This document shows positions 9,695-20,656 of a stretch of DNA of 64,000 nucleotides, in pieces. The position numbers were made by a program, and so were the translations under genes. The notes under the pieces are model-generated. The model saw nothing but the letters and a program-made list of their open reading frames with translations, searched no databases and was not told where the DNA came from. Numbering within the stretch: the stretch's first letter is position 1; every line of letters starts with the position of its first letter. Origin of the DNA: Rhodomicrobium sp. Az07 (GTDB lineage Bacteria > Pseudomonadota > Alphaproteobacteria > Rhizobiales > Rhodomicrobiaceae); NCBI RefSeq assembly GCF_018619475.1, contig NZ_JAHFZG010000015.1:1-64000 (forward strand), written 5' to 3'.

Positions 9695-10276
9695 GTGAAC
9701 GTGACAGCTTTCGCAGCGACCTCTTTAAGGTCTCCGCCGGACAGCTTTCCGGCTCTCGTGCTCAACGCGGATTTTCAACCGCTGAGCTACTATCCCCTGT
9801 CCCTCTGGAATTGGCAAGAGACGATCAAGGCGGTTTTTCTCGATCGCGTCAACATCGTTTCCTTCTACGACAAGGTTGTCCGCAGCCCGAATGCGGAAAT
9901 CAGGTTACCCAGCGTCGTTTCGCTGAAAACCTTCGTGAAGCCAGCGCTTTATCCGGCATTTACGCGCTTCAATGTTTTCCTGCGCGACAAGTTCCAGTGC
10001 CAGTATTGCGGCTCTCCACACGATCTTACATTCGACCATGTCATCCCGCGTTCGCGGGGCGGCCTGACGCGCTGGGACAACGTCACCGCCGCCTGCGCGC
10101 CATGCAACCTGAAGAAGGGCGGCAAGATGCCCGCCAAGGCGAAGATGTTCCCGGCGCTGAAGCCATATCGGCCGACCGTCCACGAGCTTCATCGCAACGG
10201 GCGCTTCTTCCCGCCGAACTATCTGCATCAAAGCTGGCTCGACTACCTGTATTGGGATGTCGAACTGGAGCCGTAA
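9695..10276 (+). CDS. HNH endonuclease family protein
   Basis: Predicted HNH nuclease of 193 residues. The zinc-binding and catalytic core is clear: C102-x2-C105, 'LTFDHVIPRSRGG' with His115, Asn129, and C134-x2-C137 followed by a basic 'NLKKGGK'. The N-terminal 95 residues ('PALVLNADFQPLSYYPLSLW') are the conserved leader of a chromosomal HNH family widespread in Alphaproteobacteria. This argues against a homing enzyme in an intron. The start is a GTG at 9695 preceded by 'GAGGTAAGG'. A strong terminator follows at 10307. The biological target is unknown. Confidence 0.88.
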   Translation: MNVTAFAATSLRSPPDSFPALVLNADFQPLSYYPLSLWNWQETIKAVFLDRVNIVSFYDKVVRSPNAEIRLPSVVSLKTFVKPALYPAFTRFNVFLRDKFQCQYCGSPHDLTFDHVIPRSRGGLTRWDNVTAACAPCNLKKGGKMPAKAKMFPALKPYRPTVHELHRNGRFFPPNYLHQSWLDYLYWDVELEP

Positions 10277-10306
10277 GCGATCCTGTATCGCAACGAAATG
10301 CTTCCG

Positions 10307-10329
10307 GGCCGCCGCAAGGCGGCCTTTTT
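10307..10329 (+). terminator. Rho-independent terminator after the HNH gene
   Basis: A perfect 7-bp stem GGCCGCC/GGCGGCC with loop GCAA (a stable GNRA tetraloop) is followed by TTTTT. It begins 31 bp after the HNH stop codon and lies before the convergent acnB gene. Confidence 0.85.
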
Positions 10330-10485
10330 CCATAGCGCCAAGGCGCGATCGCCGTTCGAATGGATCAGCTTGCCGTGCCGGTCGTCATCGACGAGGCGAC
10401 TTCAACGCGGGGCAGGGGCTCATCAGAGCCGCAACCCGCACTGCACGCCACCCCGGCGCGGTGAACGGCCCCACGCGGAAAAACG

Positions 10486-13059
10486 TCAGGCCGCCGCGTC
10501 CGCGAATTCCGGGATCTGGTCGAAATTCATGTAACGGTATATGTCGCCCGAGGCTTTGTTCACCGCCTCCACGTGCTCCATGTATTCCGCCATCGTCGGG
10601 ATGCGGCCGAGCAGCGCGCCGACCGCCGCCAGCTCCGCCGACGAGAGATAAACCCGCGTATCGATGCCGAGCCGGTTCGGGAAGTTGCGCGTCGAGGTCG
10701 AAAGCGCCGTCGAGCCTTTGCGGATCTGCGCCTGATTGCCCATGCAGAGAGAGCAGCCGGGCATCTCCATCCGCGCGCCGGACTTGCCGAGCACGGAATA
10801 ATAGCCCTCTTCCGTCAGGATGCGCGCGTCCATCCTGGTCGGCGGCGCGATCCAGAGCCGCGTCGGGATGTCGGACTTGCCGGCGAGGATCTTGCCCGCC
10901 GCGCGGAAGTGGCCGATGTTCGTCATGCACGAGCCGATGAACACCTCGTCGATCTTGTCGCCCGCCACTTCGGAGAGCGTCTTCACGTCGTCCGGGTCAT
11001 TCGGGCAGGCGAGGATCGGCTCCTTGATGTCCGCGAGGTCGATTTCGAACACGGCGGCATAGTCCGCGTCGGCGTCCGGCTCGATCAGGTGCGGTGCGGC
11101 GATCCACGCTTCCATCGCGGCGATGCGACGTGCGAGGCTGCGCGCGTCTTCATATCCGTTCGCGATCATCCACCGCATGAGCGCGATGTTCGAGCGCATA
11201 TATTCGATGATCGGCTCCTTGTTGAGCCGCACGGTACAGGCCGCCGCCGAACGTTCGGCCGATGCGTCGGTCAGTTCGAACGCCTGTTCAACCTTGAGGT
11301 CCGGCAGCCCCTCGATTTCGAGGATGCGGCCGTTGAAGACGTTCTTCTTGCCCTTCTTCTCGACGGTGAGCGCGCCCGCCTCGATCGCGGCGAGCGGGAT
11401 CGCGTTGACGAGATCGCGCAGCGTAATGCCGGGCTGCATCGTGCCCTTGAAGCGCACGAGCACGCTTTCCGGCATGTCGAGCGGCATGACGCCCGTCGCC
11501 GCCGCAAAAGCCACGAGGCCCGAGCCCGCAGGGAAAGAAATGCCGATGGGGAAACGCGTGTGGCTGTCGCCGCCGGTGCCGACCGTGTCCGGCAGAAGCA
11601 GGCGGTTCAGCCACGAATGGATCACGCCGTCGCCGGGGCGCAGGGATACGCCGCCGCGCGTGGCGATGAAGCCCGGCAGGTCGCGATGCGTCGTCACATC
11701 GACCGGCTTCGGATAGGCCGCCGTGTGGCAGAAGGACTGCATCACGAGATCGGCGGAGAAGCCGAGGCAGGCGAGGTCTTTCAACTCGTCGCGCGTCATC
11801 GGCCCGGTAGTGTCCTGGCTGCCGACGGTCGTCATCCTCGGCTCGCAATACGTGCCGGGGCGAATGCCCGTGCCTTCCGGCAGACCGCAGGCGCGACCAA
11901 CGATCTTCTGCGCGAGCGTGTAGCCCTTGCCGGTGTCGTGCGGCACGGCGGGGAGGCGGAACAATGTCGAGGCCGGAAGCCCGAGCGCCTCGCGCGCCTT
12001 CGCCGTGAGCCCGCGCCCGATGATGAGCGGAATGCGGCCGCCCGCGCGCACCTCGTCGAAGATCACGTCGGACTTCACCTTGAATTCCGCGATCACCTCG
12101 CCGTTCTTCAGCGCCTTGCCGTCATACGGGCGAAGCTCGACCACGTCGCCCATGTCCATGGCGGACACGTCGAGTTCGATCGGCAGCGCGCCCGCGTCCT
12201 CCATCGTGTTATAGAAGATCGGCGCGATCTTGGTGCCTAGGCACACGCCCCCGAAGCGCTTGTTCGGCACGTGGGGGATGTCTTCGCCCGTGAACCACAG
12301 AACCGAGTTCGTCGCCGATTTCCGCGAGGAGCCGGTGCCGACCACGTCGCCGACATAGGCCACGGGGTGGCCCTTGGCCACGAGCGCCGCGAGTTGTTTC
12401 AGGGGGCCGCGCGCGCCCGGCTCGTCCGGCTCGATGCCGGGGCGCGGGTTCTTCAGCATGGCGAGCGCGTGGAGCGGGATGTCGGGGCGCGTCGAGGCGT
12501 CGGGCGCGGGCGAAAGGTCGTCCGTGTTGGTCTCGCCGTTCACCTTGAACACCGTGACCGTGAGCGAGGCTGGCACTTCGGGACGCGACGTGAACCATTC
12601 CGCATCGGCCCAGCTTTGCAGCACGGCCTTCGCGTTGGCGTTGCCGCGCTCGGCCTGCTCCTTCACATCGTGGAAGAAGTCGAACACGAGCAGCGTCTTT
12701 TTAAGCGCGTCCGCCGCGACGGCACCCACTTCAGCATCGTCGAGAAGATCGATCAGCGGCTTGACGTTGAAGCCGCCGAGCATGGTTCCAAGTAGCTCCG
12801 TGGCCCGCGCCCGCGAAACGAGCGCGTTCGCCTCCTCGCCCGTCGCGACTGCGGCGAGAAACGCCGCCTTCACCCTCGCCGCGTCGTCAACGCCCGCCGG
12901 GACGCGATATGCGATGAGATCGAGGAGAAAAGCCTCATCGCCCGCCGGAGGGCTACGCAACAGCGCAACGAGGTCTTCCGTCTGCTGGCGACTGAGCGGC
13001 AGGGCGGGAATGCCGAGCGCGGCGCGTTCGGCGGCATGAGCACGGTAGGCTTCAAGCAT
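10486..13059 (-). CDS. acnB: aconitate hydratase B
   Basis: Bifunctional aconitase/2-methylisocitrate dehydratase that converts citrate to isocitrate in the TCA cycle. The 857 residues fit the AcnB type (E. coli 865), not the roughly 890-900-residue AcnA type. The N-terminal HEAT-like domain begins '[18 protein letters not shown]'. The [4Fe-4S] ligands are in '[11 protein letters not shown]' (near residue 705) and 'GCSLCMGNQ' (near 765). The ATG at 13059 is preferred to a codon at 13107. It lies 54 bp downstream of the icd gene on the same strand, so both are probably co-transcribed and make consecutive enzymes. AcnB is unusual in Hyphomicrobiales, which mostly rely on AcnA. Confidence 0.96.
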   Translation of the reverse strand: MLEAYRAHAAERAALGIPALPLSRQQTEDLVALLRSPPAGDEAFLLDLIAYRVPAGVDDAARVKAAFLAAVATGEEANALVSRARATELLGTMLGGFNVKPLIDLLDDAEVGAVAADALKKTLLVFDFFHDVKEQAERGNANAKAVLQSWADAEWFTSRPEVPASLTVTVFKVNGETNTDDLSPAPDASTRPDIPLHALAMLKNPRPGIEPDEPGARGPLKQLAALVAKGHPVAYVGDVVGTGSSRKSATNSVLWFTGEDIPHVPNKRFGGVCLGTKIAPIFYNTMEDAGALPIELDVSAMDMGDVVELRPYDGKALKNGEVIAEFKVKSDVIFDEVRAGGRIPLIIGRGLTAKAREALGLPASTLFRLPAVPHDTGKGYTLAQKIVGRACGLPEGTGIRPGTYCEPRMTTVGSQDTTGPMTRDELKDLACLGFSADLVMQSFCHTAAYPKPVDVTTHRDLPGFIATRGGVSLRPGDGVIHSWLNRLLLPDTVGTGGDSHTRFPIGISFPAGSGLVAFAAATGVMPLDMPESVLVRFKGTMQPGITLRDLVNAIPLAAIEAGALTVEKKGKKNVFNGRILEIEGLPDLKVEQAFELTDASAERSAAACTVRLNKEPIIEYMRSNIALMRWMIANGYEDARSLARRIAAMEAWIAAPHLIEPDADADYAAVFEIDLADIKEPILACPNDPDDVKTLSEVAGDKIDEVFIGSCMTNIGHFRAAGKILAGKSDIPTRLWIAPPTRMDARILTEEGYYSVLGKSGARMEMPGCSLCMGNQAQIRKGSTALSTSTRNFPNRLGIDTRVYLSSAELAAVGALLGRIPTMAEYMEHVEAVNKASGDIYRYMNFDQIPEFADAAA

Positions 13060-13113
13060 GGTGTAGTCCTTGGAGGTCGGCGGCGGCGCGGTGCCTTTGT
13101 GAGGCAAGCTGCG

Positions 13114-15735
<2,622 letters not shown>

Positions 15736-15960
15736 ATGCCATTATCTCCAAAGCCCAGGTCGTCTCGCATGAAGGTGCGCGAACATCGCGCGAGGCTTCG
15801 CGCGCTCGGCCTTCGGCCGATACAGATCTGGGTTCCGGATTTGAGGACACCCACCTTCAAGAAAGAAGCGCATCGCCAGTCGGCGGCCGTCGCGCGAAGC
15901 AGCAGCGCGGCTGACGATCAAGCCTTCATCGACGCCATCACCGACTGGCCGAATGAATGA
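15736..15960 (+). CDS. MazE-type antitoxin, DUF3018 family
   Basis: Small basic protein of 74 residues that is likely both an autorepressor and the antidote to the downstream toxin. The N-terminus 'KVREHRARLRALGLRPIQIW' is the DUF3018 pattern, a putative helix-turn DNA-binding segment ending in R-P-I-Q-I-W-V-P-D. The C-terminal part ('DDQAFIDAITDWPNE') is acidic and is expected to wrap the toxin. Its stop codon overlaps the toxin start (ATGA at 15957-15960), so translation is coupled. An upstream palindrome suggests autoregulation. Confidence 0.88.
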   Translation: MPLSPKPRSSRMKVREHRARLRALGLRPIQIWVPDLRTPTFKKEAHRQSAAVARSSSAADDQAFIDAITDWPNE

Positions 15961-16316
15961 AACGCGGTGAAATCTGGACCGTGTCTGGCGGTAAGGATTA
16001 CGCGGGCAAGCCCCACCCCGCAGTCATCATTCAGGAAGACGCCTTCGACGCCACGGATTCGATTACGATCTGCGCCTTCACCTCCGACGAGACCGATGCA
16101 CCGCTGTTCCGATTATCGGTCGAACCGAACACGGTCAACGGCCTCAGGCAGACCTGTCGCCTCATGGTCGACAAGATGACGACGATTCCGAAATCGAAGC
16201 TTGGCGCGCATATCGGGCGCCTCGCCGACGAAGATATTCTCCGTCTCAATCGGGCGATCCTGGTCTTCCTCGGCTTGACCACAGCTCACAGGGTGCGACG
16301 TCTCCCCGGAGATTGA
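15957..16316 (+). CDS. mazF: MazF/PemK family mRNA-cleaving toxin
   Basis: Predicted sequence-specific endoribonuclease of 119 residues. The family N-terminus 'MKRGEIWTV' carries the conserved R-G-E-I-W. The beta-strand 'KPHPAVIIQEDAF' and the 'CRLMVDKMTTIPKSKLG' segment, with the conserved D-K-x-x-T/I-x-P-x-x-x-L pattern, are the RNA-binding and catalytic elements. The C-terminus 'DEDILRLNRAILVFLGL' is typical. It is translationally coupled to the DUF3018 antitoxin. The stop codon lies only 28 bp before a NifA-type site controlling the next operon. Key residues look intact, so an active toxin is likely. Confidence 0.92.
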   Translation: MKRGEIWTVSGGKDYAGKPHPAVIIQEDAFDATDSITICAFTSDETDAPLFRLSVEPNTVNGLRQTCRLMVDKMTTIPKSKLGAHIGRLADEDILRLNRAILVFLGLTTAHRVRRLPGD

Positions 16317-16344
16317 ACCGCAACGCCTCGTTCCGCTTCCGACG

Positions 16345-16360
16345 TGTCGGAAATCCGACA
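16345..16360 (+). promoter_or_regulatory. NifA upstream activator sequence (TGT-N10-ACA)
   Basis: TGTCGGAAATCCGACA matches the NifA binding consensus TGT-N10-ACA exactly and is also a perfect inverted repeat (TGTCGG/CCGACA). It lies about 70 bp upstream of the -24/-12 promoter, the usual spacing for an enhancer site acting through DNA looping. Binding by NifA is inferred from the match and from the genes it precedes. Confidence 0.85.
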
Positions 16361-16421
16361 AACCGCATCGTCGATCCGCTTCAGATTTGACTTTTATCAA
16401 GCCTCGCAGCCACTTGCCGCG

Positions 16422-16439
16422 TTGGCACGGGCGTTGCTT
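16422..16439 (+). promoter_or_regulatory. sigma-54 (RpoN) -24/-12 promoter
   Basis: TTGGCACGGGCGTTGCTT matches the RpoN consensus YTGGCACG-N4-TTGCW, with GG at 16424-16425 and GC at 16436-16437 at the correct spacing. Transcription should begin near 16449, giving a leader of about 32 nt before the iscA start at 16481. Together with the NifA site this predicts expression during nitrogen fixation. Confidence 0.9.
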
Positions 16440-16480
16440 GTGCCTTGTGCGATTGCAGTCAAGCAGAAGGGCTCCGCCGC

Positions 16481-16801
16481 ATGATCTACCTTACGGAAGC
16501 CGCAGCAAACGCCGTTCGCTCCGCCATCAAGGGCGCGAACACGCCCATCGAAGGGTTGCGCCTCGCCGTGGACGCGGGGGGATGCGCGGGCTTCAAATAC
16601 CTGATGGGGCTGGTGGCCGATCCGAACCCCGATGACATCGTCGTCGAAGAGCGCGGCGTGAAGGTATTCGTGGATCGCGGCAGCGTGCAGATGCTCGAAG
16701 GCACCACGGTCGATTTCGTGACCAGTGTGCAAAGCTCGGGCTTCACCTTCGACAATCCACAGGCAACGTCGAGTTGTTCCTGCGGCAAATCTTTCGGCTG
16801 A
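16481..16801 (+). CDS. iscA: IscA/HesB-type Fe-S assembly protein (nif-associated)
   Basis: A-type Fe-S carrier of 106 residues that helps deliver clusters to apoproteins, here probably nitrogenase components. The three ligand cysteines are present: Cys35 in 'DAGGCAGFKY', and Cys99 and Cys101 in 'SSCSCGKSFG'. The rest follows the HesB pattern ('LRLAVDAGGC', 'VKVFVDRGSV', 'VDFVTSVQSSGF'). The ATG at 16481 begins MIYLTEAAA. A TTG at 16445 would add 12 unlikely residues and lies before the predicted transcript start. First gene of a tight operon behind a sigma-54/NifA promoter. The nifU gene begins 17 bp after its stop. Confidence 0.93.
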   Translation: MIYLTEAAANAVRSAIKGANTPIEGLRLAVDAGGCAGFKYLMGLVADPNPDDIVVEERGVKVFVDRGSVQMLEGTTVDFVTSVQSSGFTFDNPQATSSCSCGKSFG

Positions 16802-16818
16802 CAGAGGGAAATCAAACT

Positions 16819-17115
16819 ATGTTCGAAGTCATGGAACGCGCCGAAAGCGTCGAGCGCGACGCCCCAGCCGAAACGGCCGAGGAAACGAAACTGCGCCTCA
16901 TCCGCGAAACCATCGAAGATCTGCGCCCGCATCTGAAGCGCGACGGCGGCGATTGCGAACTGCTCGGTGTCGACGGCAATGTCGTGAAGGTACGGATGAC
17001 CGGCGCTTGCGTCGGCTGTCAGCTCGCGTCGGTCACTGTGCACGGCATTCAGGCGAAGATGATTGCAAAGCTCGGCTATCCGGTGCGGCTCATCCCCACG
17101 ATGGGCGGCCACTAA
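16819..17115 (+). CDS. nifU: NifU C-terminal-domain (Nfu-type) Fe-S scaffold
   Basis: Small scaffold protein of 98 residues that corresponds only to the C-terminal Nfu domain of full-length NifU. The cluster-binding pair is Cys64-x2-Cys67 in 'MTGACVGCQLASVTV'. The preceding strand 'LKRDGGDCELLGVDGNVVKV' is typical. The N-terminal IscU-like domain and the central [2Fe-2S] domain of classical NifU are absent. It is therefore a short NifU and not a broken gene, since start, stop and spacing to its neighbours are orderly. It lies 17 bp after iscA and 21 bp before nifS in the NifA/RpoN-controlled operon. Confidence 0.93.
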   Translation: MFEVMERAESVERDAPAETAEETKLRLIRETIEDLRPHLKRDGGDCELLGVDGNVVKVRMTGACVGCQLASVTVHGIQAKMIAKLGYPVRLIPTMGGH

Positions 17116-17136
17116 AGCTTTAGAAAGAACGGGCAA

Positions 17137-18336
17137 ATGCATCCGGTCTATCTGGATAACAACGCCACAACGCAGCTCGATCCGGCTGTATTGGCGGAGA
17201 TGCTCCCTTTCTTCACCCAGCATTTCGGCAATGCGTCGTCCATCCACGGCTTCGGCAAGGAAGTCGGTGCCGCCATTCATCGTGCCCGCGAGCAGGTGCG
17301 CGCGCTGATCGGCGCGGCGCAAGGCCACGAGATTGTTTTCACCTCGGGCGGCACCGAGTCGGACAATGCCGCGCTTTTGTCGGCGCTGGAAACGCAGACC
17401 GGCCGCAGCGAGATCGTGACATCCGCCGTGGAGCATCCCGCGATCCTCGCGCTCGTTCAGTATCTCCAGCGCCATCGCGGCGTCACGGTGCATATCATCG
17501 GCGTGGACGGCAAGGGGCGCCTCGACATCGACGCCTATCGCGCGGCGCTTGGTCCGAAGACCGCCATCGCCTCGATCATGTGGGCGAACAACGAAACCGG
17601 CACGATCTTCCCGGTGGCGGAGCTGGCGCGGCTAGCTCACGAGGCGGGCGCGCTGTTCCACACCGACGCGGTTCAGGCCGTCGGACGCATCCCCGTCGAC
17701 GTCAAGGCCGCCGATGTCGACATGCTGTCGCTTTCATCGCACAAGTTTCACGGCCCGAAAGGGATCGGCGCGCTTTACATCAGGAAAGGCGTCGTCTTTA
17801 ATCAGCTCATTCGCGGCGGCAAGCAGGAGCGCGGACGACGCGCGGGCACCGAAAATACGCCCGGCATCGTCGGGCTCGGCAAGGCGGCCGAGCTGGCGCT
17901 GAAGCGCCTGCAAGGCGGTGACAGCGAGCGCGTGCGACAGATTCGCGACAGGTTCGAGGCTGCGGCTCTTGGTCGCATCGATGGTGCGTTCGTCGCCGGG
18001 GACATTGAGTGTCGCCTGCCGAATACGTCGAACATCGTTTTCGACAGGGCCGACGGCGAGGTAATCCTGCTGGAGCTGGATAAGGCTGGTATCGCAGCAT
18101 CTTCCGGTTCCGCTTGCGCTGCGGGTTCGACAGAGCCCTCTCATGTGCTGCGAGCCATGAAGGTGCCTTACGCGGCCGCCTTGGGCGCGATCCGCTTCTC
18201 GTTTTCGCACACCAGCGCGGACGAAGACGCGGGGCGTGTCCTTGCAAATCTGCCCGCGATAGTGGAAAAAGCGCGTGAAGCCTCGGGCTTCACTGCATTG
18301 GGCGAAACGACGCAGGCTGGGCTCGGGGTTCGATAG
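17137..18336 (+). CDS. nifS: cysteine desulfurase NifS
   Basis: PLP-dependent enzyme that converts cysteine to alanine and supplies sulfur for nitrogenase Fe-S clusters. Of 399 residues, the PLP lysine is Lys203 in 'SLSSHKFHGPKG'. The catalytic cysteine is Cys327 in 'SSGSACAAGSTEPSHV', nearly the positions of Azotobacter NifS. The N-terminus 'MHPVYLDNNATTQLDP' and 'VTSAVEHPA' (His100 region) also fit the NifS/IscS group. The short loop around the catalytic Cys places it in group I, not the SufS group. It follows nifU by 21 bp and precedes the irr-like gene by 11 bp. Confidence 0.95.
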   Translation: MHPVYLDNNATTQLDPAVLAEMLPFFTQHFGNASSIHGFGKEVGAAIHRAREQVRALIGAAQGHEIVFTSGGTESDNAALLSALETQTGRSEIVTSAVEHPAILALVQYLQRHRGVTVHIIGVDGKGRLDIDAYRAALGPKTAIASIMWANNETGTIFPVAELARLAHEAGALFHTDAVQAVGRIPVDVKAADVDMLSLSSHKFHGPKGIGALYIRKGVVFNQLIRGGKQERGRRAGTENTPGIVGLGKAAELALKRLQGGDSERVRQIRDRFEAAALGRIDGAFVAGDIECRLPNTSNIVFDRADGEVILLELDKAGIAASSGSACAAGSTEPSHVLRAMKVPYAAALGAIRFSFSHTSADEDAGRVLANLPAIVEKAREASGFTALGETTQAGLGVR

Positions 18337-18347
18337 GGGAGGGTGCG

Positions 18348-18794
18348 GTGTATCTGCCGGAAGAAGCGCGGGTTACGGATGGCAGGGAAGCGACCTGCCG
18401 GGTGGAAGCGAAACTCCGCGATGCGGGCCTGCGCCCGACGCGGCAGCGGATCGACCTCGCCAAGCTCCTTTTCAAGGAGAAAGACCGCCACGTAACGGCG
18501 GAGGAACTCCACGCGGAAGCCGTCTCCAACAAGATGGCGGTCTCGCTCGCAACCGTCTACAACACGCTGAAGCAGCTCACCGAATGCGGCCTTTTGCGCG
18601 AAGTGGCGATCGAGGGTTCGAAGAACTACTTCCACACCAAGATTTCGGATCATCAGCACTTCTATTTCGAGGAAGAAGGCCGTCTCGTCGACCTTGAGCC
18701 CGAGAACGAGGTCACGGTGACGGTTCCGAAGCTGCCGGAAGGCATGAAGGTCGCCCGTATCGACGTGCTCATCCGGCTGGTGAAGGCGCGCTGA
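18348..18794 (+). CDS. irr: Irr-like Fur family regulator in the nif Fe-S operon
   Basis: Fur-superfamily transcription factor of 148 residues, closest in pattern to Irr, the haem/iron-status regulator of Hyphomicrobiales. The winged-helix DNA-binding region includes 'LRDAGLRPTRQRIDLAKLLF' and 'VSLATVYNTLKQLTECGLL' (about 65-83). The dimerisation region carries the Irr-type histidine cluster 'DHQHFYFEEEGRLVDLE' (about 101-117). No Cys-Pro haem regulatory motif is seen. The start is a GTG at 18348 behind AGGGGAGGG. It is the last gene of the NifA/RpoN operon, 11 bp after nifS. A second Irr lies at 38307-38738. Placement suggests iron homeostasis adjusted during nitrogen fixation (inference). 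Confidence 0.88.
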   Translation: MYLPEEARVTDGREATCRVEAKLRDAGLRPTRQRIDLAKLLFKEKDRHVTAEELHAEAVSNKMAVSLATVYNTLKQLTECGLLREVAIEGSKNYFHTKISDHQHFYFEEEGRLVDLEPENEVTVTVPKLPEGMKVARIDVLIRLVKAR

Positions 18795-19042
18795 TCCCAG
18801 CGACATGGGCGGGGGGACGCTGTTGCAAACCTCGCCATCTTCGCTTCGTCCCAGGAGGTGCTCACGGCATTTCCTCTCGACGCAAACCTGTGGCGCAGCG
18901 GTTTTCATTCGCTCCGCAATCGGTAGAAGGGGGCATGCTGGCGTCGCAGCAAACGCAACCGCGTCAAACGGGTTCCGCTTTCCGCCGCCTTGATCTAGTT
19001 TGCGGACGTCCAAGCCCCGAGCCTCAACCCGTCCGGTTCCTC

Positions 19043-20563
19043 ATGACACCTTTTCGCATCGCCGCGGCCGTGATCGCGGTCGCCTGCATCGCCTTCGGCC
19101 TCTGGCGGCTCGAAGGCGCCACGCATGGTCTCGCCGTGACGCAGATGCAGGCCGGTGATACGCCCGTCACCGTGTTCCGCTCGGAGACGCAAGCGAAAGG
19201 CCCGGTGGTGCTCATCGCGCACGGCTTCGCCGGATCGCAGCAACTCATGCAGCCCTTCGCGATCACGCTCGCGCGCAACGGCTACGTCGCCGTCACCTAT
19301 GACAGCCTCGGCCATGGCCGCAACCCCGAGCCTATGCGCGGCGACATCACGAAGGTCGAAGAGGGGCCGACGCCGAGGCTTCTCGCGCAACTCGGCGAAG
19401 TGGCGTCACTCGCGAAGACGTTGCCCGAAAGCGACGGCCGCATCGCCGTGCTCGGCCATTCGATGTCGAGCGATATCGTGGTGCGCTTCGCGCAGGCGCA
19501 TCCCGAGGTGGCGGCGGTGGTCGCCGTGTCGATGTTCTCGCCCGTGGTTACGCCGACGAGCCCGAAGAACCTCGCCGCCATCGACGGCGCGGCGGAATTC
19601 GGCATGCTGCATGACGAGGCGCGACGCGTCGTCGGCATGGTGTCGGGCGGCGCGGCCGAACCCGGCGTGATCTACGGCAGTTTCGCGGACGGCACGGCAC
19701 GCCGCTTCACCCTGTCGCCGGGCGCGGAGCATATCGGCGTGCTTTACAGCGCGGCGAGCATGGAAGCCGCGTTGGACTGGCTGAACCGCGCGTTCGGCCT
19801 CAGCGGCAACGCGCCGGTCGAGGATCGCGGCACCGCCCTCGCGCTCCTGTTCTTCGGTGTGACGCTGCTGGCCTGGCCGCTCGCATCGCTTCTGCCGCGC
19901 GTATCGCCGACACCGCTCGGCGCGGGGCTGCCGTGGCGGCGCTTCTGGCCCGTCGCCGTCGCCCCCGCGCTGCTCACGCCGCTGATCCTCTGGAAAATGC
20001 CGACCGGATTTCTGCCCGTCGTGCTCGGCGACTACATCGCGATGCACTTCGCCTGCTACGGGCTTGTCACGCTCGCGGCGCTCTGGTTCACGACGCGCGG
20101 CGAGGGAATGACGCGGCCGCCTGTCAACGTGGCTTTCATCGTCTCGGCGGGGCTCGTCGCGGCCTACTGCATTCTTGCCTTCGGGCTGCTGCTGGATCGC
20201 TATGCGCTCTCGTTCTTCCCCATCGCGGAACGCCTGCCGCTCCTGTTCGCGGTGCTCGGCGGCACGATCCTGTTCTTCCTCGCGGATGAATGGCTGACGC
20301 GCGGCAGCGGTGCGGCGACTGGCGGCTATCCGGCAACCAAGGCGCTGTTTCTCGCTTCGCTGGCGCTCGCCGTCGCGCTCAACTTCGGGAAGCTGTTCTT
20401 CCTTATCCTGATCATTCCGATCATTTTCGTGTTCTTCGTCATCTACGGCCTGTTCAGCGGCTGGGTGAGCCGGCGCACAAACGATCCGCTCGTCGCCGGT
20501 CTTGCCAACGCGCTTGCCTTCGCCTGGGCCATTGCGGTGACGTTTCCGCTTGTCAGCCCGTAA
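19043..20563 (+). CDS. alpha/beta hydrolase with C-terminal multi-pass membrane domain
   Basis: Protein of 506 residues with two parts. After one N-terminal membrane anchor (about 4-20), an alpha/beta-hydrolase domain spans about 45-265. It has the oxyanion region 'VVLIAHGFAGSQQ', the nucleophile elbow 'VLGHSMSSD' (G-H-S-M-S) and a possible catalytic His in 'PGAEHIGVLY'. The rest, about 285-506, contains roughly seven hydrophobic segments ('LALLFFGVTLLAWPLASLL', 'LLFAVLGGTILFFLADEW', 'LFFLILIIPIIFVFFVIYGL' and others). The ATG at 19043 places the anchor at the start. Substrate unknown; a lipid or envelope role is a guess. It is separated by 248 bp from the nif operon. Confidence 0.75.
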   Translation: MTPFRIAAAVIAVACIAFGLWRLEGATHGLAVTQMQAGDTPVTVFRSETQAKGPVVLIAHGFAGSQQLMQPFAITLARNGYVAVTYDSLGHGRNPEPMRGDITKVEEGPTPRLLAQLGEVASLAKTLPESDGRIAVLGHSMSSDIVVRFAQAHPEVAAVVAVSMFSPVVTPTSPKNLAAIDGAAEFGMLHDEARRVVGMVSGGAAEPGVIYGSFADGTARRFTLSPGAEHIGVLYSAASMEAALDWLNRAFGLSGNAPVEDRGTALALLFFGVTLLAWPLASLLPRVSPTPLGAGLPWRRFWPVAVAPALLTPLILWKMPTGFLPVVLGDYIAMHFACYGLVTLAALWFTTRGEGMTRPPVNVAFIVSAGLVAAYCILAFGLLLDRYALSFFPIAERLPLLFAVLGGTILFFLADEWLTRGSGAATGGYPATKALFLASLALAVALNFGKLFFLILIIPIIFVFFVIYGLFSGWVSRRTNDPLVAGLANALAFAWAIAVTFPLVSP

Positions 20564-20656
20564 CCGATGGGCAAGGACGCTGCCCTATAACGGCTGCTAT
20601 TGTGCACGATATCGCTTATGACAGGACTCGAGAAAACAGCGGCCGGTGGTTCGTTC

